A stretch of 64,000 nt of DNA from Tretioscincus oriximinensis (lineage: Eukaryota > Chordata > Lepidosauria > Squamata > Gymnophthalmidae). The notes beneath the pieces were generated by a model, which saw only the letters and a program-made list of their open reading frames with translations, had not been told where the DNA came from and did no database searches. Numbering within the stretch: position 1 is the first letter of the stretch; every line of letters starts with the position of its first letter. Made by a program: the position numbers and the translations under genes. Location of the stretch: positions 1,499,476-1,563,475 of the forward strand of contig JAJVDF010000213.1 in the NCBI GenBank assembly GCA_022410635.1, in the 5' to 3' direction. Positions 26,070-39,392 of the stretch are shown here, in pieces.

Positions 26070-26155
26070 AAGTATAGTAGGTCCCATGTAGGCCGCCCTG
26101 AGACCTTCGGGTATAGGGCGGGATATAAATACAAATGAATAAAATAAATAAATAT
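26070..26155 (+). repeat. SINE/LINE tail fragment
   Basis: TAGGCCGCCCTGAGACCTTC, GGGTATAGGGCGGGATATAA and an AATAAATAAATA tail form the plus-oriented 3' domain of the Sauria-type SINEs seen in reverse at 3664 and 44563. No tRNA-like head is present. Confidence 0.7.
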
Positions 26156-26339
26156 GTACTGTCTCCAAGTTGGAGAGACAGAATGCATCTGAATGCCGGG
26201 TACTGTTTCAACATCCTTCTTCTGAACTACACTAAACTGGGGGGAGGAGGGAAGGAGTTTGTGTTTTGTTTTTTTCTGGTTTAGTCCATTTTTTCTGGTT
26301 GAAGATGGATTAAGAGGACATGTTGGAACAGCACCCAGG

Positions 26340-26470
26340 AGCATGTTTAGCCTTTCTTCTGTTTGAGAATACCAAGAATCAATTGATGGACCACTATATG
26401 AGGCAAGGATTGTGTTACATTAGATGGGCATAACCTGATCTAACAGAGCTCCTCTTACATTCTTATGCTA
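26340..26470 (+). mobile_element. CR1-clade 3' end, diverged
   Basis: Diverged matches to the CR1 3' UTR run to GCATAACCTGATCTAACAGA, then GCTCCTCTTACATTCTTATG. Divergence is higher than in the other plus copies, which suggests an older insertion. Confidence 0.6.
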
Positions 26471-28854
26471 TCTGCTTATTTAAGATCATGTTCCAGAAAT
26501 TGTATTTAGCTTTCTGAATAGTTTTGTTTACTTTGGATGGATTTATGAAAAATTTAAGTCCAATATGTTGAGTGATTTGGTAAACAAAATTCTTAAATAT
26601 GTCTTTAAGACAAGAAAAAAGATTGGTTTTGTAAAATATATTTATTAGCCTTTCTATGACCCCCCTTCAAAATAAAAAGTAGATTGATATATTTGCTAGA
26701 CTATTGCACATAATTTGGCACTGCTTCACTTTTACAGGTAATTTTATAATAAGTATCTTGTATACCAAGTGCCCATATTTATCCAAATTGTAAATATTTA
26801 TTAAGGGAGCTGTAATCCCTGCCAACATTAATCTATAATGCAAGATCTTAAATGAATGATACTCCATCAACACTATTAATAAAATAATGTATAAATAACC
26901 CAGTAATGAATCATTAAATAATAATATATTATCAGAGATGTTTTAATGCAAGTTGAAGGAACTGGAGAAAGCAGAAAACACAAATTATTTTTTATATGCT
27001 CTCTTAGAAAAGTAACTTCACAGAGAAGATAAATTATCAGTGGGTTAATAACATTAGACTGCTATTAAGCACTTCAATAACAGTATTTTCAATTGTGATT
27101 TTCTTTTACATCTATTCATCTCATCATGTGGAAAACAATATGCTTTTCAACTGTCATGTTAATGAATAAAACATTCTGTATTAACACAAATATTCAATGA
27201 GCTATACACAATTGCAACTGACTTAATTCAAATATATCTTCACCTTAAGTGAATTTTCTCACAGGTACACTCCATCTTCCCAAAGCATTTATAACTGCTG
27301 CAACATGTATTTTTGGTGATTACAGTACATGAAATTTTGCTCTTAATTGCCAAAGCAAAGTTTGGTCTACAGTATACTACAATTACAGAATNTTTTCCTT
27401 GAAATAAAAGAACTCAATTGAAATTCTGCAATGAAAATTGATTTCCATGTTCAGGGTACAATTCAAACTGTCAAGTTTAAAAACCATCTTCATCTCCATA
27501 ACTTTTTTCAAGAAGAAAAGAAAAATAAACACAGTACAACACAGTGTGGTTTCTCCTCCAAACACTGAATGACTATTAAAATAGTCAAAGGAATATTTGT
27601 TTATAGGTATTCCTAGCTTGGCAGAAGTTCATTTTTAGGATAGCATTGTACATGTCAAATATGGACATTATTTGACAAAATACAGGTTTTAAAAAGTCCG
27701 TTATACTATCAACTACAAGTAACATCTGTCTTAGAAACATTGATGAACAGCAAAAAAATAGCTCAAAAATACCTTACCGATGATAGAATAAAATGCAAGG
27801 AACATGTGCTGTCTCTAATCCAATAGTCATTGGGAAGTAACAAACTGGCATGTAAATAATCCTTCCCATATCTAAGATGCCTTAGTGTTTTTTTATCTGC
27901 ATATGAATGTGGTCAAAAATACTATTATTAGAATTTTAAGCCTGGCACTCAATTTCAGCAGAATTAGCCTATTGTGCAATTATTTTTTTCAGATTTTCTA
28001 AGCCTGTTTCTGCACTTATTTCTTTTATTCTACAATGGGATGTCTTAAAAGGGTTGACAGTGAGGTACAGTAGAATTGTCCTCAGTCTTAGACCCCAGCT
28101 CGGGTGTCAAAAATTGTACAAGGCCTCAAAGTAAGGACAAAGTAAAGAGAAGAGTTTCAATTCCCCTTATTATCCCTGAATCTTTGATCTACTATGGATC
28201 AAAAAGAGACTCCGAAAAACTAAAAATGATGTCAGCCTTGCAATTCCATTACTTGGGAAGAATTCCTCTGTAGACTAAATGGTAATACCATTCCACATTT
28301 GTGGAAATGCAATTGTTAACAGCTGGAACAGTTCCCAACTGGAACAATCTACTGTCCTGGAAAAAGGTCAGCTGCACTTTGGTAGCTGTTTTGAAAAGCC
28401 CAGCATTGTTCCATAACACTGGGAGGGGTCCGACAGTCAAGAATTAAAATTCCTGCCTAACACTATGAGAATATATTCTACAGCTAAAAATACTCAAATT
28501 CCAAAACCAAACAGTATACTTCTTTCTTATTGTCTATCAAAATAGCAATGATCTCAAACAATTATCCATTCTGTGGAAATGTAGCAACAACCTAGCATAT
28601 GTACATCCACAATGTACCTATTTCTTATTCAATGGAACAGCTCCTTAATGCTATAGATAGATCATACAATTGCTGTGGCCCATTTCTGGTCAAAAATGAA
28701 TTTATTATTTTATTGTCATCATCTTAAATAATTCTGTTTTCTCAATTAGCTATTTTAACTTTGATTTCTAATTTTACATTTCAATTTTATGGTCTGTTCC
28801 NCTGGAATGCAATGCTTTTGACATGAAATAAATAAAATAGCAATGCTGATTGAT

Positions 28855-28920
28855 TATTTATTTATTTATTCATTTACATTTTTATTCTGCCCTATACCCG
28901 AAGGTCTCAGGGCAATAAAC
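28855..28920 (-). repeat. SINE/LINE tail fragment, minus orientation
   Basis: TTATTTATTTATTTATTCAT followed by TATTCTGCCCTATACCCGAA and GGTCTCAGGGC is the reverse complement of the Sauria-type SINE terminus. Nothing beyond the tail is recognisable. Confidence 0.7.
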
Positions 28921-31559
28921 ATGTGGCAATAAGATACCCTAGTTCCAGAGCTACAAGCAGTTTTTGTAAAAGTCTGTGATCGTCAAGGAAAAAGCAACCA
29001 GCATGATCAATTAATTCAAAGAAAACAAGAAGAGAAAATACTTTTTATATGTATTGGAGAAATAACAATTTTCTCTCAGATTATTTCAGAGACATTTCTT
29101 CCCACAAAACCTTTGCCCAAATAAAAAATGTTCAAATGTATCTAAAAAAATCTATATTTTTGCACTTACTGCAGCTTCTTTTCCATTTGCCCATATTAGA
29201 AAAAAAGTGAGACATCTGCACATATTAGTTTTGAGCAGCTAACGTTACACAGGGGAGACTAAAAATCCAGGATGGAACCTCGATCATTCACTTTCTGACA
29301 TCCTCTCATTTGTTTCCTACTCAGTTCAGATAAATTGTTAACGTTCCTTTCATTCTTCAAGAGAAGAAGCAAGGCCCTTTGTCTTGCGTTGGAAGTAGGC
29401 TCAGTGGAAAGGTGCTGCAAGGATTTGCAACCAAAGCCACTTTTCCAGACATGATTTTGTTCAAATTATGCCATTTAGAGTCAGAGCGCAGTGCAAGCAA
29501 TAAAAATAGCTCCAGCTTGATAAATGGTACAAGAGCCTCCCAGCAGCCTGTAGCCATCAACCTCTGACCTAATGAACATCCTTTCAAGCCCCAAGTGGCC
29601 CCCGGAGATCTGGTGTTCCTTATAATTATTTACCCTCTTCTGAACAGACCTGCTGGGATCTGTACACACTAAAGCCACAATTCTTCAATGAGTCAAAACC
29701 ATAGCAACCCCTGCTTACAATATTCACATACTCTTTGGCTTGGCATTGCTTAATAATCCCAGACCATTTAAAAGGTGAATTGACAAGGTCTATATGAAAG
29801 AAAACATAATTTAAGGACATGTTCCCACAAGGCACTCTGGTCTAACTCAAAAATTAGCTTTTAAATTATCAATACATTTGACAGAAATGGACTTTGGCTA
29901 CACTAGATTGCAGATAGCTGCAAAACACACTTTCAGTGTCAGATGCTGAGCAAGGGAAAATAGCTGGGCTTAATTCATGTTTGTGTGTGTGTGAGTTTGA
30001 CAAAAAAAATTTGCTGGTATGATTTTATATTTAAATGTATTGTTTTATATGTTCCTACTCACAAGTTATTATCATATTTGTATTTTATTAAGTAATTCCT
30101 TGTAAATTACCTTGACCTTGTTATCTTTCTTGATATACTACATACCAACTTAGTATCTTTTACAAAAATGAACTACCCCCACCCCAACATTTCAAGGTTT
30201 TTTTCCTAATTTTAAAAAGTGCCATTCACAATAAAAAGTAGTATGTTTGTACCTCTCAGGGAACAGGTGTTGAAATGATCTCCAGAGTGAAAATTGAGCC
30301 AGAAACCTTTCCAAGTAGAGAGCACTTCTAAGTGATCCTCAAATATTCCTGGAGGTAAATCATACCAGCTAGTGAAATGGCCAAGTGAAACAACACCAAT
30401 CAGCAACTTGGGTCAGTGTAGGCCAAAGCAATGTGAATAGCCCATGACACGTGGATTTTCCAGATTTATTAATGGAAAATAAGAAACACTCTCCCCTTTT
30501 TGTCCTATGCCATGCACCACAAGCCTATCCTAACTCTATCTTCTCCTTCATTACCCCATCCTTTAAAAACCATACATCTGACAGCTGTAATAGCATGAGC
30601 TTCAGAGCTGCTGCAGACTTGTTCCAGACCAATCAAACCAGGTAAAGATTGGTCCTCATGAAATCTAAGGAATTGAGAATCGGAGAACAGAAGCCACTCT
30701 AGCCACAAATTCCTGTTGCATAGGAAGCTTGACTTTGGAAAGAAATGTATTTGTTTTTAATGGAAAGATAAACCAGTAAAAAATATGGGGCAAGATATTT
30801 AGATACTAGAGTATGTCTGTATTTAAATTGTAGGATAATTAGAAAGAAGACACTTATATGGAAATCTCAGTCCAAGCTTTAGGAATTTCCTCCAGGCTTT
30901 GGAACATTCCTGAGCTTTGTAGAAGTTTTCTTAATTTTTTTTAAAGTTCTGGATGCCAATCAAATAGGAGAAGTGAATCCGTCACACTATCTAATATACC
31001 ATCACATTAAATGTTTTTGTTTTATTCTTGAAAGAATATTCAACTAAGGTAAGAATCTACTGAAGTTTTATTTTGTATTTGCACCAAATCTAGGGTTCCA
31101 GGAAGACACCCATAGAGTAAACACAGATATCCAGCGTGAGGCTTAACATGAAAAGCACAGTGACACTGATATCAAGCTATAGAATTTTCCTTTCCTTTAC
31201 TCTCAATATCCAGTGCTGATGGAAAAGAAGGAAGGACAGATGGTGATGTTTTCCAGGTCAGCATCAGCAACCAATGATACGTTATCTTCTTTCAAGAATA
31301 AAAAAGAAACTCTACTAGCACATTCCTACATCTAAAGTGAAGCTCTTAGAAGATTGTTCCTTGTAAGTAGGCTAACTTTGTTTCTGTTCAAATAAGTACC
31401 TAGGCTACAGATCTTGTGAAGAACTCTTGTCTCCATATGATGCTTGCTGACATCAAAGTTGACACAGCAAGTTGACTGACAACAAAAAGAAACCATAAAG
31501 AGCTCTATAGGATTCTTAGCACACTGGAGACAGGACATAAAAATAGCACTGTCAAGCAG

Positions 31560-31965
31560 TATAAACTGATGTATATTGGAGGTAAAAATCATAATTATTC
31601 ATATATATCAATGAGACTATGACTGAACAAGGAAAAAGCCTTACAATAATGGTAGACAGTTCAATTAAAAGAAGTGTATAGTAGTGTATGTTACTTTTAA
31701 AAACGGCACTAGCATATTATAAAGAATAAGCTATAGTACTGAAAAAAGAGATTGATGGTTTATCAATTCATGAATATCAAGGCTATAAATTAGCACTGAT
31801 AGCTCAAGGGGATAGTATACCTCTGAAGGCCAGCTGCTATGAAACTGAAAGCAAATGATGTTATTGTCCTGCTGGTGGACTTCCTTAAGTAATTAGACAA
31901 ATATTATGAGATCATATTGTTAGACTAGATGAGTTGTGGGTCCAATCTACTAAACACTTATGTTG
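31560..31965 (+). mobile_element. Probable CR1-clade pol and 3'-end relic
   Basis: TGATGTATATTGGAGGTAAA, then CTGAACAAGGAAAAAGCCTT and GTAGACAGTTCAATTAAAAG, parallel the MHIGAKN...TEQEKDL...VDNSMK block of the CR1 copy at 9986-10411. The right end, TTAGACTAGATGAGTTGTGG, resembles the CR1 3' UTR. It is heavily decayed. Confidence 0.45.
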
Positions 31966-34910
31966 TAATGTTTTTAACACTTACATTCAATGTTATCACA
32001 AAATACAGGAAGAAAAGATGAAATGAGGTGTTGCAAAATCACTTGCAATGATTATAAATATTGTGGGAAAGGTAGAAGCTCTTGCATTACTTGTACTGAA
32101 TGCACAGAAGAGCAATGCTGACATGAAAAAAGTGAACCGAGAAGGAGGAGGTCCAACAAGTGGAGATGTAGCTTGTAGCATTTTATTAGAGAAAGGCATG
32201 AGCTTTTGTAGTCACCTTTATTTCTCCAAAGAAGAGGAGGAATGATTCTGTTGCTGAATATGGTCATTCAGAACGGGTAATACTGGTATTGTTTGATTTC
32301 CATCATTTTGCTAAATGAAAAGGAAATCTGACAACTAAAGAAAAAGCTGCAAGAAAAAATACATCTCCACAGTACTTGTCCAAAGAGCAATTGACTTCTG
32401 CAGTGTATAAGTCGTACATTTTCAAATATGAATAAAATATGGTACTCATTAACTAAATGAAAAATTTAAGGTGCCAACATGATTTTGATTATATGGTGAA
32501 GCAATCAATGCTGAGTAGCCAATTCATTGTGTATGTGTGGAACTAATTGATTTGAACAATATTTTTTTAAGTTTTAAACAATGTAAGTATGAGCAGATAA
32601 AATGCATTTTTGCAATGTCTTTATCAAATGCATCTATGCTCCCTAGAACCATTTATGACTGCACTAGATAATACAGGAAAGTTCATTTCCTTTGTGCATG
32701 TTATTTTAGCACTTATGTATCCACATCACACAACTTTTTTCCATTGCATTGAGAAAGCTAAATTAGTATTATTCATCAACTGATTATTGTGAAAATGTCC
32801 TAAAAGAAATGACAAACACCAACAAAATCCTTTTAACAAAACAAATAGAATAAAGAATGAATCAATCCTATTTAACAGGATACCTTTCAATCCATCTTCA
32901 TTTTCCAGCATAGGTTTATTACTAATATCTAACAAATGCTACAAAAAACTACTGGTGATAAGATATTAAGTTGTAAACACATTCTGAAAATTACATCTTT
33001 TTACTCTGACTTTTATCATNGCCATTCATATGGTTCCTATGTTTTACATACATAAATAAAAATGCAATCATTGTAAGGTACATCAAGGTTAATCCCTTTT
33101 ATATCTATTATAATGCTATCAAGGACATCGTTCTCCATTCTGGCTGTCCACATCATCTACATTTTTCACAAAGCCTTAATGTAATTTGTTGCTTGTCACT
33201 GGATTGGATTATCTGTATTTCAGTTCTGGTTGGCTGTAGCCTTTCCCCTTGTTTCTGTGTGTGTTAATTCAAAAGAAAACCTCATCTAAACTCAAACAAG
33301 AAACTGATAATNCTTGCATTCAAGTTTCTCTTTCATTATTGCTACTTTTTCTTGTATAAATTTAACAACATTAAGCAGATCTTGCCGTTCTGTAGCCCTC
33401 TATCTCCTCCAAAAAGGTCACAAAGAATCATGTGATAGGGCTGGAAGTCTTGGCAAATATCAGGAGGAAGTGAAATTATGGATCTCGGTCTCATGAAGTA
33501 ATATCATGTCATCTTACCATACTATGGAAAAATTATTTGGATGCAGCTGAAGTTACTGTATTTAAGTTAAGCACTTATCAATGGACAACACTTCTGCGTT
33601 CAACTCCACATGGAAAACTCAATATTTTAGCTTAGGTTGATCTCTGCTTTCCAACCAACTAGGTGGATCAGGTCAGGAAGAATTCTTAACCACCACTGCT
33701 GAAAAAAACCCTCCTCCATTGTCTCTTGAAATCTTCACAGCAGTAAACAAAACAGTTCTGTACAATAACACTTTGAAAGAAGGAGGCATGTTTTCAGAGA
33801 GAAATCCCTTGAAGTTGCAAATTGAGCCACATTAGATGGTAAATGAAGATGCAGCCTTAGCTACTACTGAATATATAAATTTGTGGTGCCAACCTCCTTG
33901 CTCAGCATGGACCTGGACAGTGAGAACCCTGGTGAGCTTGAGGTTCTTGGTTCTGAGAACATGCCCATTTAGGAAGCAAGCTACAAAGCTTCAGAAAGGT
34001 TCAACTTGATTATATGAAAAATGCTAAGTAGCCAGGCAATACCCAGATTCTACCTGCATGAAGGCAGGGACAAATAAGGACCTAAACCAAAGGCTNAGTA
34101 TTGCTGGCAACTGAACTCTGCATGCCTGCTGCTTATGTGGTGCAGAACACCCACCAATTATATGACATGGTGAGATTGTCCCCACAGTTGGCATGGATGA
34201 AATGATAATGGAACATATTACCATATGTGGTTTGAGTGTCCAGAGCTCAGGTAAGTGTTATGTTTTTATGATTGTGATTGGTATGTTTATGTAGGTGTGC
34301 ATTTATGTTCATTGTCTGTCAGTGTTTTTGCCTGTTGTAGGAAAAATAAAAAATCTCTAGTGTAAATAATAAATTTATTATGCGAGTTAAGACAAATTAT
34401 GTGCTTTAGTATGTTCGTAGTTCTATACAACACTCAGAAGCCTTTGTATTATAAACTTTTACTCGAGATTTGAATTCAGTAGAATACTGAAGCTTCCATT
34501 TGTATTGAAGTTCAACAGTATCTGACAAGAAAATAGTAATCATAGTTTTCCTTCAGACTTCAGGGAACACAAGAGGTACTTAAAGCTTGAATCCACTAAA
34601 AATTGTACCTTACAACAACAGCTTTTCAATCCGCCCTGTAAGAAATGTGTAGAAATGAATCTTGACATCAGCAACTTCCTTTCTTTTGAAAAGAAAGAAA
34701 TATCAACAGCTCAAGTTTGTACACAAAATAAACTTTCCCAGGGTGTTTTTCTTCAACTTTTTTTTCCCAGTACAACCTTACACAATAAATGAAGATCCGT
34801 TTCAAAATCCATTTCACGAAGGCATCATACCAAAACCTCACAACCAAAACTGCTGACTTAAGAAGCAAACAAAGCTCACACAGGACNCCAAAAATTAAAA
34901 TTATACTTAC

Positions 34911-34982
34911 AGTCTGGTCAGCTTCAGTGTGCTCTGGAAAAGGAGCTCTGGAAGAAACTGCAGTTTATTTCTGTTCAGCCGC
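34911..34982 (-). CDS. SLIT3: SLIT3 exon 4 (third leucine-rich repeat of LRR domain 1)
   Basis: This 72-bp exon reads, after the Leu codon it completes, RLNRNKLQFLPELLFQSTLK and then LTRL. The acceptor is TTCTTTATTTAG and the donor GTAAGTATAA. The core LPELLFQST with KLTRL distinguishes SLIT3 from SLIT2 (FPELLFLGT, KLYRL) and SLIT1 (LPELLFQNN). It joins exon 3 in frame (LERL, then RLNRNK) across an intron of 12,475 bp. The exon starts and ends in the same phase as exons 2 and 3, so this run of repeats could in principle be skipped or duplicated without frameshift. The next exon should begin with a Leu-Asp-Leu-Ser-Glu-Asn type repeat; I could not find it downstream in this window. Confidence 0.95.
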
Positions 34983-35294
34983 CTAAATAAAGAATGAGGA
35001 CAGTGAACACAGATTCTTTGGAGATGAAAATCTTTGTAACAGTAAAAATGGGTATTATGCACACACAGAGAACCACTCTTGCAGGAGCAGCAAATGTACA
35101 AGAAGTCTTCATTCTATGTCTTACTATTCCATCTTTTTTCCCACAGCTCCAAATAGAGTATGATACATTTTAATATATTCATGATTTTTCATCCCCTCTC
35201 CATTTCTTCTTTGCCTATCCACACCTATTCCACAGTGAAGATAATCAGGAAATATATAGATATGACAGGCATATAACCCTAACAAAGAAAATAC

Positions 35295-35826
35295 AATTCT
35301 GTTGTTTTTTTCATCCAGAGTCATTAGTCTGTGGAATTTACTTCCAGAAGAGGTGGTGGTAGCTAGCAACCCAGATAGCTTTAAGCCAGGATTAGACAGG
35401 TTCATGGAAGCCAAATGTATGATGCGTTACTAGAATAGGCTAAACAGATGACCCCTTCTTGGGGGGGTGAAAAACTGTTTTTGGGGTACCTCCTGTTTTT
35501 TTCTGAGGAAAAAAAATTAAAAAACAAAAAAAATGAAAAAAACTTTTTTTTGGAAAAAGATTTCTTCAGAAAAAACTGGGAGGCACTCCAAAACCGGGTT
35601 TTCAGCCCCCTCCTCCCTCCATCTGGTCAGCCTATACTAGGATGGATCTCTTGATACTGCTTCCGGGGTGAAGCAACAGGCAGTATTCCTGAAATACCAA
35701 TTGCAGGGTGTTGAGAAAAGGTGAAGATTTTGCCTTCTGCTTCTCATGGGCCACTGGATGAGACAGAATGCTGGACTGGATGGGTTCTGGCCCAATTCAG
35801 CAGGGCTCCTTTTATGTTTTTATGTT
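35295..35826 (+). mobile_element. CR1-clade 3' end split by a nested inverted-repeat element
   Basis: The left part (TCATTAGTCTGTGGAATTTA, AGAGGTGGTGGTAGCTAGCA, GGATTAGACAGGTTCATGGA) and the right part (GGATGGATCTCTTGATACTG through GAATGCTGGACTGGATGGGT to TTTATGTTTTTATGTTAA) are continuous in other CR1 copies. Here they are separated by a 201-bp insert at 35434-35634. The coding end is out of frame. Confidence 0.85.
35434..35634. mobile_element. Nested inverted-repeat DNA element (MITE-like)
   Basis: The left end is TAGGCTAAACAGATG (after two A) and the right end, reverse-complemented, is TAGGCTGACCAGATG. A direct TACTAG flanks it at 35428-35433 and 35635-35640. The interior is a T-rich and A-rich near-palindrome with no coding capacity. 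A related end, AGGCTGACCAGATGACCCC, occurs at 51177, so a family exists. An exact 8-bp hAT duplication is not evident, so the superfamily is open. Confidence 0.7.
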
Positions 35827-36604
35827 AACCAATAGGCATCCACAGACATAAAAAAGGCAATTTAAAAGTGGTTTTAAAGGCAGTCATGTGTTGACACTGG
35901 GGTTCTTATTCCACTTTAAATTCTCATTAAAATGTTGAAAAGAAGACATACAGACTCAACTAGCTTTAAGATATATTTTTTTTCTGTTTCAGTGCACAAC
36001 CACATTTAAAATTCTCCAACTATCAATCAAACGTGAGACTGAGGCTTTACAGAGCTGACCATAAGGCACTTCCATCTCATGAGTTTATTCATTTTGTTCT
36101 CAATTTGTTCTGGGAATGTATGAAAGCATCCTTTTCTTACAGTGGGGTAAACAATTCATCCCATTCCAGCTATAAAGTCTGTGAATGAAAGTTTCTGTCT
36201 TTTAGTTTAACCAGCTGCACAGACGTGGGCCACATTGAGTTACTTGTAGATACTTGGTGAGAAGATGGATGGTTCAGTATGCATCAATGCTTCATGGGTC
36301 ACTTTTTAGTAGACCATATTTTCATTCTATAGCCTGGCCCTATGCCTTAGTTGATGTAACATTTTACCAGGAAGCGAGGTCTCCCACAGTGCAGACAAAG
36401 TTTTTCATGGGGTCCATTAAATAATTTAATGGCCTAGTGTGATCACACATTGACAAAGTAAACTTAATCTAAGAATGCTTACACTACCAAGCTTTTTTCT
36501 CAGTTAGTTTATAAAATACTAATAGAACTCCTTGCTTGCTCACTATGTTGACTAAACTAATTCAAGGGAATAGCCTGGCTTCTAAAGGAGGAAATTTTGT
36601 TAAC

Positions 36605-36666
36605 AACAGCATCATTCACTCCTAATTGTAATGGGAACAGCATCATTCACTCCTAATTGTAATGGG
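36605..36666 (+). repeat. Perfect 31-bp tandem duplication
   Basis: The two 31-bp units at 36605-36635 and 36636-36666 (AACAGCATCATTCACTCCTA then ATTGTAATGGG) are identical and adjacent. Identity implies recent duplication, or an assembly duplicate. Confidence 0.97.
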
Positions 36667-38270
36667 TTTATGTACATTTATGAGAAATTAATCTGTTTAT
36701 AAATTTGATCACTATTTTTTATATGACAATAATGTCTTTTACAGCATGCAGCTGCAATTGCACTCATACCTGTAAAATATGATTAATTTATACAATTCTA
36801 CTATGCTTCTGCACCAATCCTAAATGCTCTTTCATTTCTATTCTGTTTCCATGGAGTTGTATTAGAGCACACCAGGCTGAGTTTATTCAGATTCATCAGG
36901 CCCAAAATGCACAGCCAACTCCATCAATTTCCTACTAAATATCTATACTTTGGGATTGGCATTCCACTGATACTCTTACTCCCTTGCTATATTATCAAGC
37001 TAACTCCTTTTCTGTCTTTAATTTCCTGTGTCATGGTTAATTTAAAAACTATGAACAAGGAACAGCCAAGTATGACTGTGCAAAGAAATCAAGCATATTT
37101 CAAGCCCATCTTTAGTCACACATCAGCTATACTTCGTGACTGTTCCAAGGATTGTTAAAGATCTTTAAATTAAGTCTTTAAGCTGAAACACACAGATATA
37201 GTTGGATTAAAGCTACAGGCATTTTATCTATTTGGAGATAATTTCTGTACCACAGTATACAGCAAATACCCGAGGAATTACTCCAGGATCAGAAGGGCAT
37301 TAAATGTCATAGAGCACACCAGTAGGATATGTGTCTATTTTTGAGCTCCATATTGTTTGATGTCCATCAGAATATATGAAAAATTAACAGGATACTGGAA
37401 CATTTACCTTATGAATGCTGGAGTGGTATTTGTGGGTGACTGGGTCAATTTCTATTATAAATTGTTTAAGGATTCAAATTAACTTTACTCAGCCTCATTC
37501 AGCCTGTCACTGGTTCAGATATTCATAGTCTGTTTTGAGTCAGATGTAAAGGACAACTAGAGCCCTCAGTTTTTATTTTTTTTNAAAAATCAAAAGTCAA
37601 ACTAAACTGGGGAGGGGTGCATTCAGATAGCCCATTTCAAACATTAATTTCATACATTTCAGTAAGCACCTAACCAATCTTCATTAATCAAATTCTTCTT
37701 CTTAATCAAACAAATTAAGCAAAGTAATAGATAAGGACTTCATGAGAATACGAGGCAATATCCATGATGCCCCTCAAAACAATAACACTATTTGCTTTCA
37801 GGATATGTTNATCTTTAGCTTTGCAAGTCCAAATGTATTTCATCAACTTGAATTTTATTTTGGTATATCTCCAGAGAGTAATAGGAATTGTGGGGGGTTG
37901 ATTAAGATCCTGAAATAAACTGTTACTGCTCCTGCCTAACAGCAGGAGGCAATTCTAGGCGCAAAGTCCATCGTTCACCTTGTTTATTACTTCAACACGG
38001 AACTGCTGCTCATGTCAAACTCACCCAGATGCAAGAAAGTGTTTATCCACTTCCCTTTACTTTGTTTGTGTGTGTATGTATGTGTGAAAGACATATTTTC
38101 TACATATGGATACTTTTGCAATTGCACAAGGAAATGATTGTTAAGAACCCTTTCTACATTGGGCAGATTCCAGACCCCTATTCCAATATGCATCCCAGAA
38201 AAAGTGGGCAAAAGAGCAAGATATCAGAACTGGAGTTTTTGTCAAAGCTAGAGTTTATGAAGCCTACACC

Positions 38271-38415
38271 AGAGTTGCCATATAAAAACCGGGATGAAAC
38301 TTTGCAACTTTAATGGCATTATAAACTGCACTTGGTGAAATTTCCTCTGCTCTACATTCATTAAAGTTGCAATGTTCTATCTTGGTTTTTAAACTGTGCA
38401 TTTTTCATGGCAACA
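38271..38415. mobile_element. Hairpin MITE-like element
   Basis: It begins AGAGTTGCCATATAAAAACC. Inner arms TTTGCAACTTTAATG (plus) and ATTGCAACTTTAATG (reverse complement of the right side) face each other, and the right terminus reads GGCAACATTCT. It shares GCATTATAAACTGCAC with the copy at 2499. It has no ORF. The ends match the TAGGGTTGCCATAT consensus of the 13184 copy. Confidence 0.65.
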
Positions 38416-39392
38416 TTCTAGGTGCTAACATACTTTATTTAAAAACTGAAGCTGAGAGAGAAAGAAATTTGTTTAATCCAAGTACTGCCGATTNGGTTGA
38501 TTCAGATGTGAATGAATGAGCCTGAAAGCTCTTTAACTTCTTCTCACTCTGCTTGTATTTTAAGGCTTGCATCCAACTTTAGCCTAGAGCCACTAATATT
38601 ATTCTATTCTACTTTTCATTTGGAATGGAAAAGCTGTTGCAGCTTTTATTTAATGTCTGAGAAAAAGGTGGACAATGGGGAACAAAACACAAGAAAGAAC
38701 AAACAAAACATAAAATAGGAATCCCTATAGCCATGAAAGGGAATTATTGACATCATTTGTCCATTATTAATGAATCACAGTACTCGTCAAAATCCTTCTT
38801 CTATTTTTAAATAGGATGGTTGTATAGGAGTGAATGGAAATATGTTTTGTGTACTAAGTCACTGACACTTTTCATTTTGTAGTTTGGAGAAATAATTAGT
38901 ATAAGATGTTTTATATGTAGACATAAATGCTGCTGGGGAAAAATTGCTGGTGTATAGTTATAATTGTTCATTGCTTTGAGGGAAAATAGAAAAAAACATG
39001 TACATAAAGATATTTGAAGCATACAGCACTGACTGATTATTACTGGCAGAAACATTTGTTACTAGCTTGACCTACTACTGCTACGCAAGCTTCTGTTTCT
39101 AGCATCTATATGTACAAATAGTTGATCTGAAGAATTAGACATGTCTATGAAAGCTCATGCCACCTACCTTTCTCCTGTTAGTNTCCAAGTGCTACTAGCT
39201 GGACTTTTTGAAAAGATTAACACAGCTATTTCTCTNAAATCGACTATATGTACAAATATTCATCTATTCTTGCTATAGATATGCTTAAATAAATTGTTTC
39301 ATGAAACACAGTCANTCCTCAAACTCTAGTATGCATATCCCTTAAAATGATATTTCTTTCCTGTAGGTGCAAATCTACTGATAGAAATTCAA

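Larger units (their letters stand above)
1..34910 (-). other. SLIT3: SLIT3 intron 4, 5' part (runs off the left edge)
   Basis: This sequence is downstream of the exon 4 donor on the minus strand. I searched it by eye for the next SLIT repeat (Asp-Leu-Ser-Glu-Asn-Gln, then Arg-Lys-Ala-Phe-Arg-Gly) with an in-phase acceptor and found none, so this intron appears to be at least 34.9 kb. Stretches with nothing I can assign include 1-2495, 2645-3660, 3930-5175, 6155-8595, 11400-13180, 13330-15120, 17030-18080, 19375-22375, 23345-25195, 26475-28850, 28920-31555 and 31970-34910. They are AT-rich and carry only short or non-conserved ORFs. Confidence 0.7.

Noticed and set aside
29160..29210. Minus-strand GCTGCA|GTAAGTGC as a splice donor
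   Set aside because: The upstream sequence does not encode an LRR in the required phase, so it is most likely a cryptic site.
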